In this document: piece after piece, positions 1 to 7,159 of the stretch
Position numbering within the stretch: the stretch's first letter is position 1
Layout: each line of letters begins with the position of its first letter
NCBI GenBank assembly: GCA_965653335.1
Contig: CBFGZU010000063.1
Span: 1-11,661, forward strand
Source of the DNA: Pseudolysinimonas_A sp965653335
Lineage (GTDB): Bacteria > Actinomycetota > Actinomycetes > Actinomycetales > Microbacteriaceae
Length of the DNA: 11,661 nt
Reading direction: 5' to 3'
Program-made: the position numbers and the translations under genes
Notes under the pieces: generated by a model
What the model saw: only the letters and a program-made list of their open reading frames with translations
Told to the model about the DNA's origin: nothing
Database searches by the model: none

Positions 1-18
1 CGTCCCGCGAGCCGTGGC

Positions 19-186
19 GGGTGCCAGGCGGGAGCGCGACGGATGACGTTCCGTGTCGAGCCGGTGGCACGCGGAGTCGTCGTGTGCGATTCTGGAGGGC
101 AGCATCCGCAGCGTCACGCGAAGCCTCGCGCTCCCGGGAGGGAGCATCGACTGCGATTCCCACCCAAGGAGTCGCCACCCGACTCC
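19..186 (+). promoter_or_regulatory. Probable cobalamin riboswitch in the metH leader
   Basis: Seen: positions 84-113 read GTGCGATTC, then TGG, then a CAGCATCCGCAGCG block, close to the core of actinobacterial cobalamin riboswitches as I remember it (GGTGCGAATCCGG followed by CTGACGCGCAGCGG). GCGGA 71-75 can pair with TCCGC 105-109 around this core, like P3. GGTGGC 63-68 can pair with GCCACC 174-179, closing the domain, and 167-176 (AGGAGTCGCC) resembles a degenerate B12 box. Two abutting hairpins (118-129 and 130-145, the latter GCTCCC/GGGAGC) fill the peripheral arm. A 7-bp hairpin at 168-186 overlaps the closing strand and could be the expression platform. The 5' boundary is uncertain: GGGTG at 19-23 could also pair with CACCC near 176-180. 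Inferred: an RNA that senses cobalamin and controls metH. Several consensus positions are not matched, so the class call is moderate. Confidence 0.6.
168..186 (+). promoter_or_regulatory. Perfect 7-bp hairpin, possible riboswitch expression platform
   Basis: GGAGTCG (168-174) and CGACTCC (180-186) are exact reverse complements around a CCACC loop. The loop and the last stem base are the same nucleotides that pair with GGTGGC 63-68 in the proposed closing helix, so the two structures cannot fully form together. No T-run follows, so it does not look like a classical intrinsic terminator. It lies 77 nt before the likely metH start. Confidence 0.5.
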
Positions 187-232
187 CTCTGGCGAAAGTG
201 ACGATTTCCTTGGCTCCCACGACGATGCGCGG

Positions 233-262
233 CGCGCACCCCGACACCGCGCACCCCGACAC
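233..262 (+). repeat. Perfect 15-bp tandem duplication before the metH start
   Basis: CGCGCACCCCGACAC occurs twice without mismatch, at 233-247 and 248-262, ending directly before ATG 263. The period is a multiple of three, so it does not disturb the reading frame that is open upstream. It leaves no purine-rich Shine-Dalgarno sequence in front of ATG 263, which makes the start choice less certain. Confidence 0.9.
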
Positions 263-3200
263 ATGGTGACCGACCTTCTCGATATCGGTGGAATGGTGCT
301 GCCGGAACGTTCCGCGACCCTCCTCGCGGCCGTGCGCGAGCGCGTCGTGATCGCCGACGGTGCGATGGGCACGATGCTGCAGGACGCCGCACCGAGCATG
401 GACGACTTCCAGCAGCTCGAAGGCTGCAACGAGATCCTCAACATCACGCGTCCCGACCTCATCGAGGGCATCCACGCCGCTTATCTCGAGACGGGCATCG
501 ATGCGGTCGAGACCAATACCTTCGGGGCCAACTGGTCGAATCTCTCCGACTACGGCATCGAGGAGAGAATCGAAGAGATCGCGCGAGCCGGAGCCGAGAT
601 CGCGCGGCGCGCCGTCGACGGTTTCGAATCCCGTGACGGCCGCGTGCGCTGGGTGCTCGGCTCGATCGGACCGGGCACGAAGCTCCCCAGCCTCGGACAT
701 ACGACCTACGCCCACCTCAAGGCGACCTTCGCCGACCAGGCCCGCGGCCTCATCCGGGGCGGCGCCGACGCTCTGCTCATCGAGACGTCACAAGACCTGT
801 TGCAGGCGAAAGCCGCCGTCAACGGGGGCAAACTCGCGATGCTGCAAGCCGGCATCCGCGTACCGATTCTCGTCGAGGTCACCGTCGAGACCACCGGAAC
901 GATGCTCATGGGCAGCGAGATCGCGGCGGCACTCACCGCCCTCGAACCGCTCGGCATCGACATGATCGGCCTCAATTGCGCCACCGGCCCCGAGGAGATG
1001 AGCGAGCACCTGCGGCACCTGTCGAAGTTCGCGCACGTGCCGGTGATGTGCATGCCCAATGCCGGCCTCCCGGTGCTGACCGCGACGGGGGCGAGCTACC
1101 CGCTCACGCCCGGAGAGCTGGCGACCGCTCACGAGCAGTTCGTGAAAGAGTTCGGCCTGGGGCTGGTGGGGGGATGCTGCGGGACGACGCCCGCGCACCT
1201 CCGAGCCGTCGTCGAGCGCCTCGGTGGTCACGCCACGGTCGACCGGGTCATCGAAGAGGATCCCGGCGTTTCGAGCCTGTACCAGCACGTCTCCTTCCAT
1301 CAGGATGCCTCGTACCTGGCGATCGGCGAGCGCACCAACGCGAACGGCTCGCGCGAGTTCCGCACCGCGATGCTCGACGAGCGCTGGGAGGACTGCGTCG
1401 ACATCGCGCGGAACCAGATCCGCGAAGGCGCCCACTTGCTCGACGTGTGCGCCGACTACGTCGGACGCGACGGAGTCGCCGACATGCGCGAGATCGTCTC
1501 GCGACTCGCGAGCGCGTCGACGCTCCCGCTCGTCATCGACTCGACGGAACCCGCCGTCATGCAGGCCGGGATGGAACTGATCGGCGGTCGTCCGGTCGTC
1601 AATTCCGTCAACTTCGAAGACGGCGACGGCCCCGAGTCGCGCTTCGGCCGCATCATGCCGCTCGTCAGGGAGCACGGCGCGGCCGTCATCGCGCTCACGA
1701 TCGACGAAGAGGGGCAAGCGCGCACCGCCGAGCACAAAGTACGGATCGCGCGGCGTCTCGTCGACACGCTCGTCGACGATTGGGGCATGCGCGTCGACGA
1801 CATCATCGTGGATGCGCTCACCTTCCCGATCGCGACCGGCCAGGAGGAGACCCGGCGCGACGCCATCGAGACGATCGAGGCGATTCGGCAGATCACGGCG
1901 GCGTACCCGGGGATCCACACGACGCTCGGCGTCTCGAACGTCTCGTTCGGACTCAACCCGGCGGCGCGCTCGGTGCTCAACTCGGTATTCCTGCACGAAG
2001 CGGTGGAGGCCGGCCTGGATTCGGCGATCATCAACGCGGCGAAGATCGTGCCGCTCGCCTCGGTGCCCGAAGAACAGCGCAAAGTCGCGCTCGACCTCGT
2101 CTGGGACCGTCGGGAGTACGACGAGTCGGGAGCGGTGACCTACGACCCGCTCTCGGCGATGCTCGACGTGTTCGCGGGCGTCGACTCGGCGGCGCTCAAG
2201 GATGCCCGCGCGGCGGAGCTCGCCGCCCTCCCGCTCGGCGAGCGTCTCGAGCGCCGCATCATCGACGGAGCCGCGAAAGGCCTCGAGGCCGATCTCCAGC
2301 TCGCGTTGGACGAGGGCCTGAGCGCCCTCGAGATCGTCAACCGGCACCTCCTCGCGGGCATGCAAGTGGTCGGCGAGCGATTCGGCAGCGGCGAGATGCA
2401 GTTGCCGTTCGTGCTGCAGTCGGCAGAGGTCATGAAGGCTGCCGTCGCCTTGCTCGAGCCGCACATGGAGAAGTCGGATGCCGCCGGTCGCGGCACCATG
2501 GTGATCGGCACGGTGCGCGGCGATGTGCACGACATCGGCAAGAACCTCGTCGACATCATCCTCACCAACAACGGCTACGACGTCATCAACATCGGCATCA
2601 AGCAGCCGATCGCGGAGTTCATCCGCGCGGCGGAGGAGCACAACGCCGACGTCATCGGCATGAGCGGGCTGCTCGTGAAGTCCACGGTCGTGATGAAAGA
2701 GAACCTGCTCGAGCTGAGCTCCCGCGGCCTCGCCGGACGCTGGCCGATCCTGCTCGGCGGGGCGGCGCTCACGCGACCGTATGTCGAAGACGACCTCGCC
2801 GGAATGTTCGACGGCACGGTGCGCTACGCCCGAGACGCCTTCGAAGGACTCGCCCTCATGGAGCCGCTCGTCGCGATCGCCCGGGGCGCCGATCCCGGGT
2901 CGGTCGGCCTGCCGCCGCTCAAGAAGCGCATCCACGCCCGCACCCAGCTCGAGGTGACCGAACCCGACGACATGCCCGCGCGATCGGACGTCGTCGCCGA
3001 TAACCCGGTTCCGACGCCTCCGTTCTGGGGCACCCGGATCGTCAAGGGCGTCGGCTTGAGCGAGTACGCCGCCTTCCTCGACGAGCGCGCGACCTTCATG
3101 GGCCAGTGGGGGCTCAAGCCCGGTCGCGGCGAGGACGGCGCGAGCTACGAGGAACTCGTCGAGACCGAGGGGCGACCGCGGTTGCGCTACTGGCTCGATC

Positions 3201-3868
3201 GCATCCTCACCGAAGGCATGCTCGACGCATCCGTCGTCTACGGCTACTTCCCGGTGTATTCGGACGGGAACGACATGGTCGTCCTGCACCACGGCGACGA
3301 TCCCGGCGGCCTGCTCGGCGAAGCCGGACTGCTCGCCCCCGACGGCGGCTCGGGCGGCCCCCTCGGCACCGAGCGGTTGCGGTTCACCTTCCCCCGTCAG
3401 CGACGCGACCGTCACTTGTGCCTCGCGGACTACGTGCGCGCGAAGGACTCCGGGCAGACGGATGTCGTGGCGCTGCAGCTCGTCACGGCGGGTTCCGCGG
3501 TCGACGCCTTCACGGCGCAGATGTTCGCCGAGAACAAGTACCGCGACTACCTCGAACTCAACGGCCTCACGATGCAGCTCACCGAGTCCCTCGCCGAGTA
3601 CTGGCACTCCCGGGTGCGCGCCGAACTCGGCTTCGGCGACGAGGATCCGGAGGACATCGAGGGGATGTTCAAGCTCCAGTACCGCGGGGCGCGGTTCTCA
3701 CTCGGGTACCCCGCGTGTCCCGAGATGGAGGATCGCCGCAAGGTCGTCGAGTTGCTCCGCCCGGAGCGAATGGGCGTCGTGCTGTCCGAAGAGCTGCAGT
3801 TGCACCCGGAGCAATCGACCGATGCGTTCGTCTTCCACCACCCCGAGGCTCGCTATTTCTCCGTCTGA
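263..3868 (+). CDS. metH: Cobalamin-dependent methionine synthase (5-methyltetrahydrofolate--homocysteine methyltransferase)
   Basis: Transfers the methyl group of 5-methyl-THF to homocysteine through methylcobalamin in the cytoplasm. With the ATG at 263 the protein is 1201 aa, the usual MetH length. Modules in order: homocysteine domain (DGAMGTMLQ near the N-terminus, zinc ligands Cys239, Cys305, Cys306); pterin domain from about residue 350 (IGERTN); cap domain about 655-740; cobalamin domain with DVHDIGKN and the axial His756; C-terminal reactivation domain with the AdoMet-binding RFSLGYPACPE motif (Arg1144). All catalytic ligands are present. ATG 293 (1191 aa) is an alternative start; GGTGG lies almost against it, and ATG 263 has no clear ribosome binding site. 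The frame is open back to 53, but that part covers the leader RNA and shows no MetH similarity. The 3' end overlaps the convergent ECF S gene by 16 nt. Confidence 0.97.
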   Translation: MVTDLLDIGGMVLPERSATLLAAVRERVVIADGAMGTMLQDAAPSMDDFQQLEGCNEILNITRPDLIEGIHAAYLETGIDAVETNTFGANWSNLSDYGIEERIEEIARAGAEIARRAVDGFESRDGRVRWVLGSIGPGTKLPSLGHTTYAHLKATFADQARGLIRGGADALLIETSQDLLQAKAAVNGGKLAMLQAGIRVPILVEVTVETTGTMLMGSEIAAALTALEPLGIDMIGLNCATGPEEMSEHLRHLSKFAHVPVMCMPNAGLPVLTATGASYPLTPGELATAHEQFVKEFGLGLVGGCCGTTPAHLRAVVERLGGHATVDRVIEEDPGVSSLYQHVSFHQDASYLAIGERTNANGSREFRTAMLDERWEDCVDIARNQIREGAHLLDVCADYVGRDGVADMREIVSRLASASTLPLVIDSTEPAVMQAGMELIGGRPVVNSVNFEDGDGPESRFGRIMPLVREHGAAVIALTIDEEGQARTAEHKVRIARRLVDTLVDDWGMRVDDIIVDALTFPIATGQEETRRDAIETIEAIRQITAAYPGIHTTLGVSNVSFGLNPAARSVLNSVFLHEAVEAGLDSAIINAAKIVPLASVPEEQRKVALDLVWDRREYDESGAVTYDPLSAMLDVFAGVDSAALKDARAAELAALPLGERLERRIIDGAAKGLEADLQLALDEGLSALEIVNRHLLAGMQVVGERFGSGEMQLPFVLQSAEVMKAAVALLEPHMEKSDAAGRGTMVIGTVRGDVHDIGKNLVDIILTNNGYDVINIGIKQPIAEFIRAAEEHNADVIGMSGLLVKSTVVMKENLLELSSRGLAGRWPILLGGAALTRPYVEDDLAGMFDGTVRYARDAFEGLALMEPLVAIARGADPGSVGLPPLKKRIHARTQLEVTEPDDMPARSDVVADNPVPTPPFWGTRIVKGVGLSEYAAFLDERATFMGQWGLKPGRGEDGASYEELVETEGRPRLRYWLDRILTEGMLDASVVYGYFPVYSDGNDMVVLHHGDDPGGLLGEAGLLAPDGGSGGPLGTERLRFTFPRQRRDRHLCLADYVRAKDSGQTDVVALQLVTAGSAVDAFTAQMFAENKYRDYLELNGLTMQLTESLAEYWHSRVRAELGFGDEDPEDIEGMFKLQYRGARFSLGYPACPEMEDRRKVVELLRPERMGVVLSEELQLHPEQSTDAFVFHHPEARYFSV

Positions 3869-4710
3869 GGCGAGGGTTCGCCCCGGCGCCGGGCGGCACG
3901 ACCGACCTTCGCTCGGCGCAGCGCCGCGAGCGCGGCGGGGCCGACGAGCAGGATGCCGGCCGCCGTCGTGACGGCCCGCACGGTATCCCACGTGAGGGTC
4001 GACGTGACGAGCGAGTAGAGCCCGAACGACGCGAGGTTGCGTTCGATCGGCGCGCCCGCGAGGTAGGAGATGTCGGTGCCCATCCCGACCCCGAACGGCC
4101 AGAACCAGAGGTTCATGATGAGGCCGAACGCGTAGGAGGCCACGACCCCGTATCCGGCGAGCAGAACGACTTCGAGACGTGCGCGTACGCGGGGGGATCC
4201 TCTCTCGATCCGGGGAAGCAGACCCGCGCCCGCCGCGACCCAGCCGCACGCGAACACCTGAAACGGCGTCCACGGGCCAATCCCGCCCCACAGCACCGAC
4301 GACAGCACGATCGTCAGCATCCCCAGCAGGAAGCCGAAGCGGGCGCCGAAGGCGCGTCCCGCGAGGATCAGCACGATGAAGACGGCCTCGAGCCCGCCGA
4401 CCCCGGTTCCGCCGATTCGGATCGCCGTGCCCACCGCGGCGAGCACCCCGAGCAGGGCGACGGTCGTCGCGGTGTGCATCTGACGGTCGAGGGACAGCAC
4501 GATGCCGATCACGACGACGGGAACGAGAGCGAGCGCGACGACGGGAACCGCGGCTTGCGCGTCATCCGGGACGGCGGTGGCGACGAGGGGCCAGGAGAAT
4601 CCGGCGAGCCCGAGGAGGCTCGCGACCACGAGTGACACGCGGGACCACCGCTCGCGGGCTGCTCCCGTCGGGCCTGCGCCGCGCATAGCTTCGCTGCTCA
4701 CGGTCGTCAT
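3853..4710 (-). CDS. ECF transporter S component (probable cobalamin-binding membrane subunit)
   Basis: A 285-aa very hydrophobic protein with about six to seven membrane segments (roughly residues 25-44, 53-74, 80-99, 106-143, then three more) and a basic C-terminal tail. The segment with GLIMNLWFWPFGVG, followed by a SYLAGAP-type loop and a WDTVRAV helix, is what I recognise from actinobacterial ECF substrate-specific components of the CbrT/PF12822 type. S components bind the vitamin and topple in the membrane when docked on the T module. The start ATG overlaps the ATPase stop by 4 nt (ATGA) and has a good ribosome binding site (GGAGGAG) about 8 nt upstream, inside the ATPase gene. It is last in the metF operon and ends inside the 3' end of metH. 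Cobalamin is inferred from neighbours (metF, metH, transcobalamin-like lipoprotein); another vitamin or precursor is not excluded. Confidence 0.85.
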   Translation of the reverse strand: MTTVSSEAMRGAGPTGAARERWSRVSLVVASLLGLAGFSWPLVATAVPDDAQAAVPVVALALVPVVVIGIVLSLDRQMHTATTVALLGVLAAVGTAIRIGGTGVGGLEAVFIVLILAGRAFGARFGFLLGMLTIVLSSVLWGGIGPWTPFQVFACGWVAAGAGLLPRIERGSPRVRARLEVVLLAGYGVVASYAFGLIMNLWFWPFGVGMGTDISYLAGAPIERNLASFGLYSLVTSTLTWDTVRAVTTAAGILLVGPAALAALRRAKVGRAARRRGEPSPQTEK

Positions 4711-6656
4711 GCGGGGATCTCCTCCGCGATCCGCGCGTTCGCCATGGCGAGGGTGCGCGTCGCGTACCGAGCCGCGAACTCCCGATCGTGCGTCGCGAAC
4801 ATCACCGCAGTGCCGTCGGCCGCGGCGGCGGCGAGCGCGTCGCCGACGAGTCGGCGCGCGGCCGCGTCGAGACCGCGCGTCGGTTCGTCCACGAGAAGCA
4901 CCGCGGGCCGCGTCGCGAGCTGGATGGCGATGACGAGGCAGAGCCGCTCGCCGGCCGACAGGTCGCGGGGATGACGCGTCATGAGGTCGCGCGCCGCATC
5001 CAGGTCGTCGATCCCGAGGAGGTGTGCCCATCTCACGGCCGTGCCGAGGCCCCCGGATCGCGGGGCGCGTCGATCCGCCCGCCGGCATTCGTCGGCGACG
5101 GTCGTCGCGAACAGCAGATCGTCGAAGGATTCGGGCACGAGGGCCACGAGGCCGGGGCGTGCGGCCCGGCGGGTGTCGCGCACGTCACGGCCACGCACGG
5201 TCACGACCCCAGTGACCGGGGGCCGGGCGATCGCGTGCAACAGGCTGCTCTTGCCCGCCCCGTTCGGGCCGGTGAGCGCCACCACTTGTCCGGCGCGAAG
5301 TCGCAGGTTTACGGCGTCGACGACGCACCTCGCGCCGTGGCGCACCGAGACCCCGCGGACCTCAGCGATCGCCGCGCTGGACTCCCCCGCGCTCGCGACC
5401 GGGACCCGGGCCGGGGATTCCGACAAGTCGGGTGCGCGACGAGACGCGAGAACTGGGGCGCGCTCCACCGCTCGGTCGGCGAGGTCGAACCGGGCGTCGG
5501 CCACCCGGCCGAAGTCATCCTCGTGCTCGGCCACGACGACGCACACCCCGGCTTCGTGGGCGAGCCGGTCGAGAGCCGTCACGACGCGATCTCGTGCCGA
5601 GGCGTCGAGATCGGCGAGCGGTTCGTCGACGAGCAGCAGCACGGGATGGGCGACGATCGCCGCCCCGATCGCGACGAGACAGGCCTCCCCCGCCGAGAGC
5701 GCCCCGACCTCGCGAGCCAGCAGGTGCCGGATGCCGAGACGTTCCGCGACCTCGGCAACGCGCGCCTCGACGATCACCGGCGCGACCCGCCGCATCGCAA
5801 GCGCGAAGCCGAGTTCCTCGGCGACGGTCGACGCCACGAACGACAAGCGGACCGCTTGCGCGACCACCCCGACAAAACCCGCGGTCTCGCGCGGAGGGGT
5901 CGTCGCCCGATCGACGCCGCCGACCTCGATCGACCCGCGCTGGTCGCCCTGTGCGACGTGCTGGAACACCCCGCTGAGGGCGTGCAACAGCGTCGACTTG
6001 CCCGCTCCGGTCGCCCCGGTGATCCAGGTCAGGGTGCCTGGGGCGAGGTCGAGATCGACCCCGGAGAGCACCCATCGGTCGTCAAAGCCGAGCGCCGCCG
6101 CGCCGACCCGCACGGGGCGCGCGCAGTCCGGCTCCGCCTGACGGGTCGCGGCGAAACCGCGCACCTCCATCGACGCGCCGAGAGCGATCGCACGCTCGAC
6201 GGTCTGTTCGAGCACGGGGACGACGAGCGACGCCGGCGACCGCTCGCCGCGGAGATCGCGGGCGACACGCACCCGCCGCACCGACTCCAGGAGCGCCGGA
6301 AACGTGCCCCACGCGACGACGAGAGCGCGCGAGAACGTGCGCACCGGGCCGCGGACCGCGCCACGAGTGAGCAGCGCCCGCACATCGACGACGACCGTCA
6401 CCAGGCCGAGCGCGAGCACGAGGACGGCGAACGGCAGCGCTCCCAGCACCGCCGCCACGATGCCACCGGTCGTGACGGGGCCGAACAGCACGATGTGCTC
6501 GAACGGCCCCGCGAGCGGGATCCGCGGTAGGTCCGCGATGAGGATGCCGCCGCCGGAGCCACCACCGAAGACGATTCGATAGAGCACCCGGAGCACGACG
6601 AAGCCCGCCGCGATCACGAGCGCCGCGCGCAGCGTCGTGAACCGGCGGCGCGTCAT
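4707..6656 (-). CDS. ECF transporter T-A-A fusion: transmembrane module plus two ABC ATPase domains
   Basis: A 649-aa protein joining three ECF parts. Residues 1 to about 180 form the T module: hydrophobic stretches at about 11-30, 55-91 and 108-125, then an amphipathic region ending in MEVRGF (163-168), matching the ARG-type coupling motif of EcfT proteins. The first ATPase has Walker A GATGAGKST (Lys220), a Q-loop Gln, signature LSAGE, Walker B LLLVDEP and H-loop AEHED. The second has Walker A GPNGAGKSS (Lys469), signature LSAGE, Walker B VLLVDEP and H-loop ATHD, but Glu509 at the Q-loop position where Gln is usual. Domain order is T, A1, A2, followed by the S gene. ATG 6656 shares one base with the lipoprotein stop (TGATG), so translation is probably coupled; no strong ribosome binding site is seen. 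Energises import of the ligand bound by the S protein. Confidence 0.9.
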   Translation of the reverse strand: MTRRRFTTLRAALVIAAGFVVLRVLYRIVFGGGSGGGILIADLPRIPLAGPFEHIVLFGPVTTGGIVAAVLGALPFAVLVLALGLVTVVVDVRALLTRGAVRGPVRTFSRALVVAWGTFPALLESVRRVRVARDLRGERSPASLVVPVLEQTVERAIALGASMEVRGFAATRQAEPDCARPVRVGAAALGFDDRWVLSGVDLDLAPGTLTWITGATGAGKSTLLHALSGVFQHVAQGDQRGSIEVGGVDRATTPPRETAGFVGVVAQAVRLSFVASTVAEELGFALAMRRVAPVIVEARVAEVAERLGIRHLLAREVGALSAGEACLVAIGAAIVAHPVLLLVDEPLADLDASARDRVVTALDRLAHEAGVCVVVAEHEDDFGRVADARFDLADRAVERAPVLASRRAPDLSESPARVPVASAGESSAAIAEVRGVSVRHGARCVVDAVNLRLRAGQVVALTGPNGAGKSSLLHAIARPPVTGVVTVRGRDVRDTRRAARPGLVALVPESFDDLLFATTVADECRRADRRAPRSGGLGTAVRWAHLLGIDDLDAARDLMTRHPRDLSAGERLCLVIAIQLATRPAVLLVDEPTRGLDAAARRLVGDALAAAAADGTAVMFATHDREFAARYATRTLAMANARIAEEIPA

Positions 6657-7159
6657 CACCCGGCGGGCGGCGTCGACTCGTCGCCCGAGGTGTAGACGAG
6701 GCCGAGCGATTGCCCCGCCTCGAGCTGGAGCGTGGCGACGCCCTCCTGCGCGTACTCCCATTCCGCGTCGGGAGCGGTCTTCACCCACAGCGCCCAGTAG
6801 GCGGTCGCGACCGGCATCGAGGTGCACGGTTCGGTGAACGGCTCCTCCCCGTCGATCGTGACTGTCTCGTCGGCCGCGGGTCGCCCGTTGACGCGACACA
6901 GCACCTGAGCGCCGTAGTCGACCGTTCCCTCGGTCGCGACGCCGGCATCCGCGAGCACGTCGAGCGCCGGCCCGGCGGTGATGCACGCCTCAACCGGCGC
7001 CTCGTCGAGAACACCGAACTCGACGACGACCGTCACCTCGGCGCACGACTCGGCGGGTGCCGACGTCTCGGTCGCGGGCGACTCCGCGGCGGGCGCGGAA
7101 CATCCCGCGAGAGCGAGAAGAAGAACGGGAAGAACGAGAGTCAATGGGCGACGGGTCAT
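6656..7159 (-). CDS. Lipoprotein with transcobalamin-like C-terminal (DUF4430/SCO2322-like) domain
   Basis: A 167-aa exported lipoprotein. The signal peptide (MTRRPLTLVL..) ends in the lipobox LAGC, with Cys20 as the lipidated residue. A short Ala/Ser/Pro/Glu/Thr linker follows, then a compact domain of about 125 aa. The pattern ALDVLADAG, YGAQVLCRVNG, AYWALWV, WEYAQEG and a final LEAGQSLGLVY fits PF14478 (DUF4430), which resembles the beta domain of transcobalamin and intrinsic factor. Four cysteines (39, 59, 88, 112) could form two disulfides outside the cell. AGGAGA lies about 7 nt before the ATG, within the metF 3' end; start and metF stop overlap as ATGA. Placed between metF and the ECF genes, it is probably an extracellular cobalamin-capturing partner of the transporter. 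That role is inferred; the alpha-barrel half of transcobalamin is absent. Confidence 0.85.
   Translation of the reverse strand: MTRRPLTLVLPVLLLALAGCSAPAAESPATETSAPAESCAEVTVVVEFGVLDEAPVEACITAGPALDVLADAGVATEGTVDYGAQVLCRVNGRPAADETVTIDGEEPFTEPCTSMPVATAYWALWVKTAPDAEWEYAQEGVATLQLEAGQSLGLVYTSGDESTPPAG

Noticed and set aside
53..262. N-terminal extension of MetH using the frame open back to position 53
   Set aside because: The 70 extra residues show no MetH similarity, cover the structured leader and the 15-bp duplication, and would make the protein longer than the family.
976..3003. 675-codon open frame in another + frame of metH
   Set aside because: Arg/Ala/Pro-rich shadow translation typical of high-GC DNA, with no domain or ribosome binding site.
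788..3607. 939-codon open frame antisense to metH
   Set aside because: Mirror frame of a high-GC gene: composition is Arg/Val/Asp/Glu/His-rich and low in complexity, with no recognisable domain; the metH modules on the other strand are complete.
4788..6530. 580-codon + strand frame antisense to the ECF ATPase gene
   Set aside because: Arg/Asp/His-rich shadow; the minus strand has intact Walker and signature motifs over the same region.
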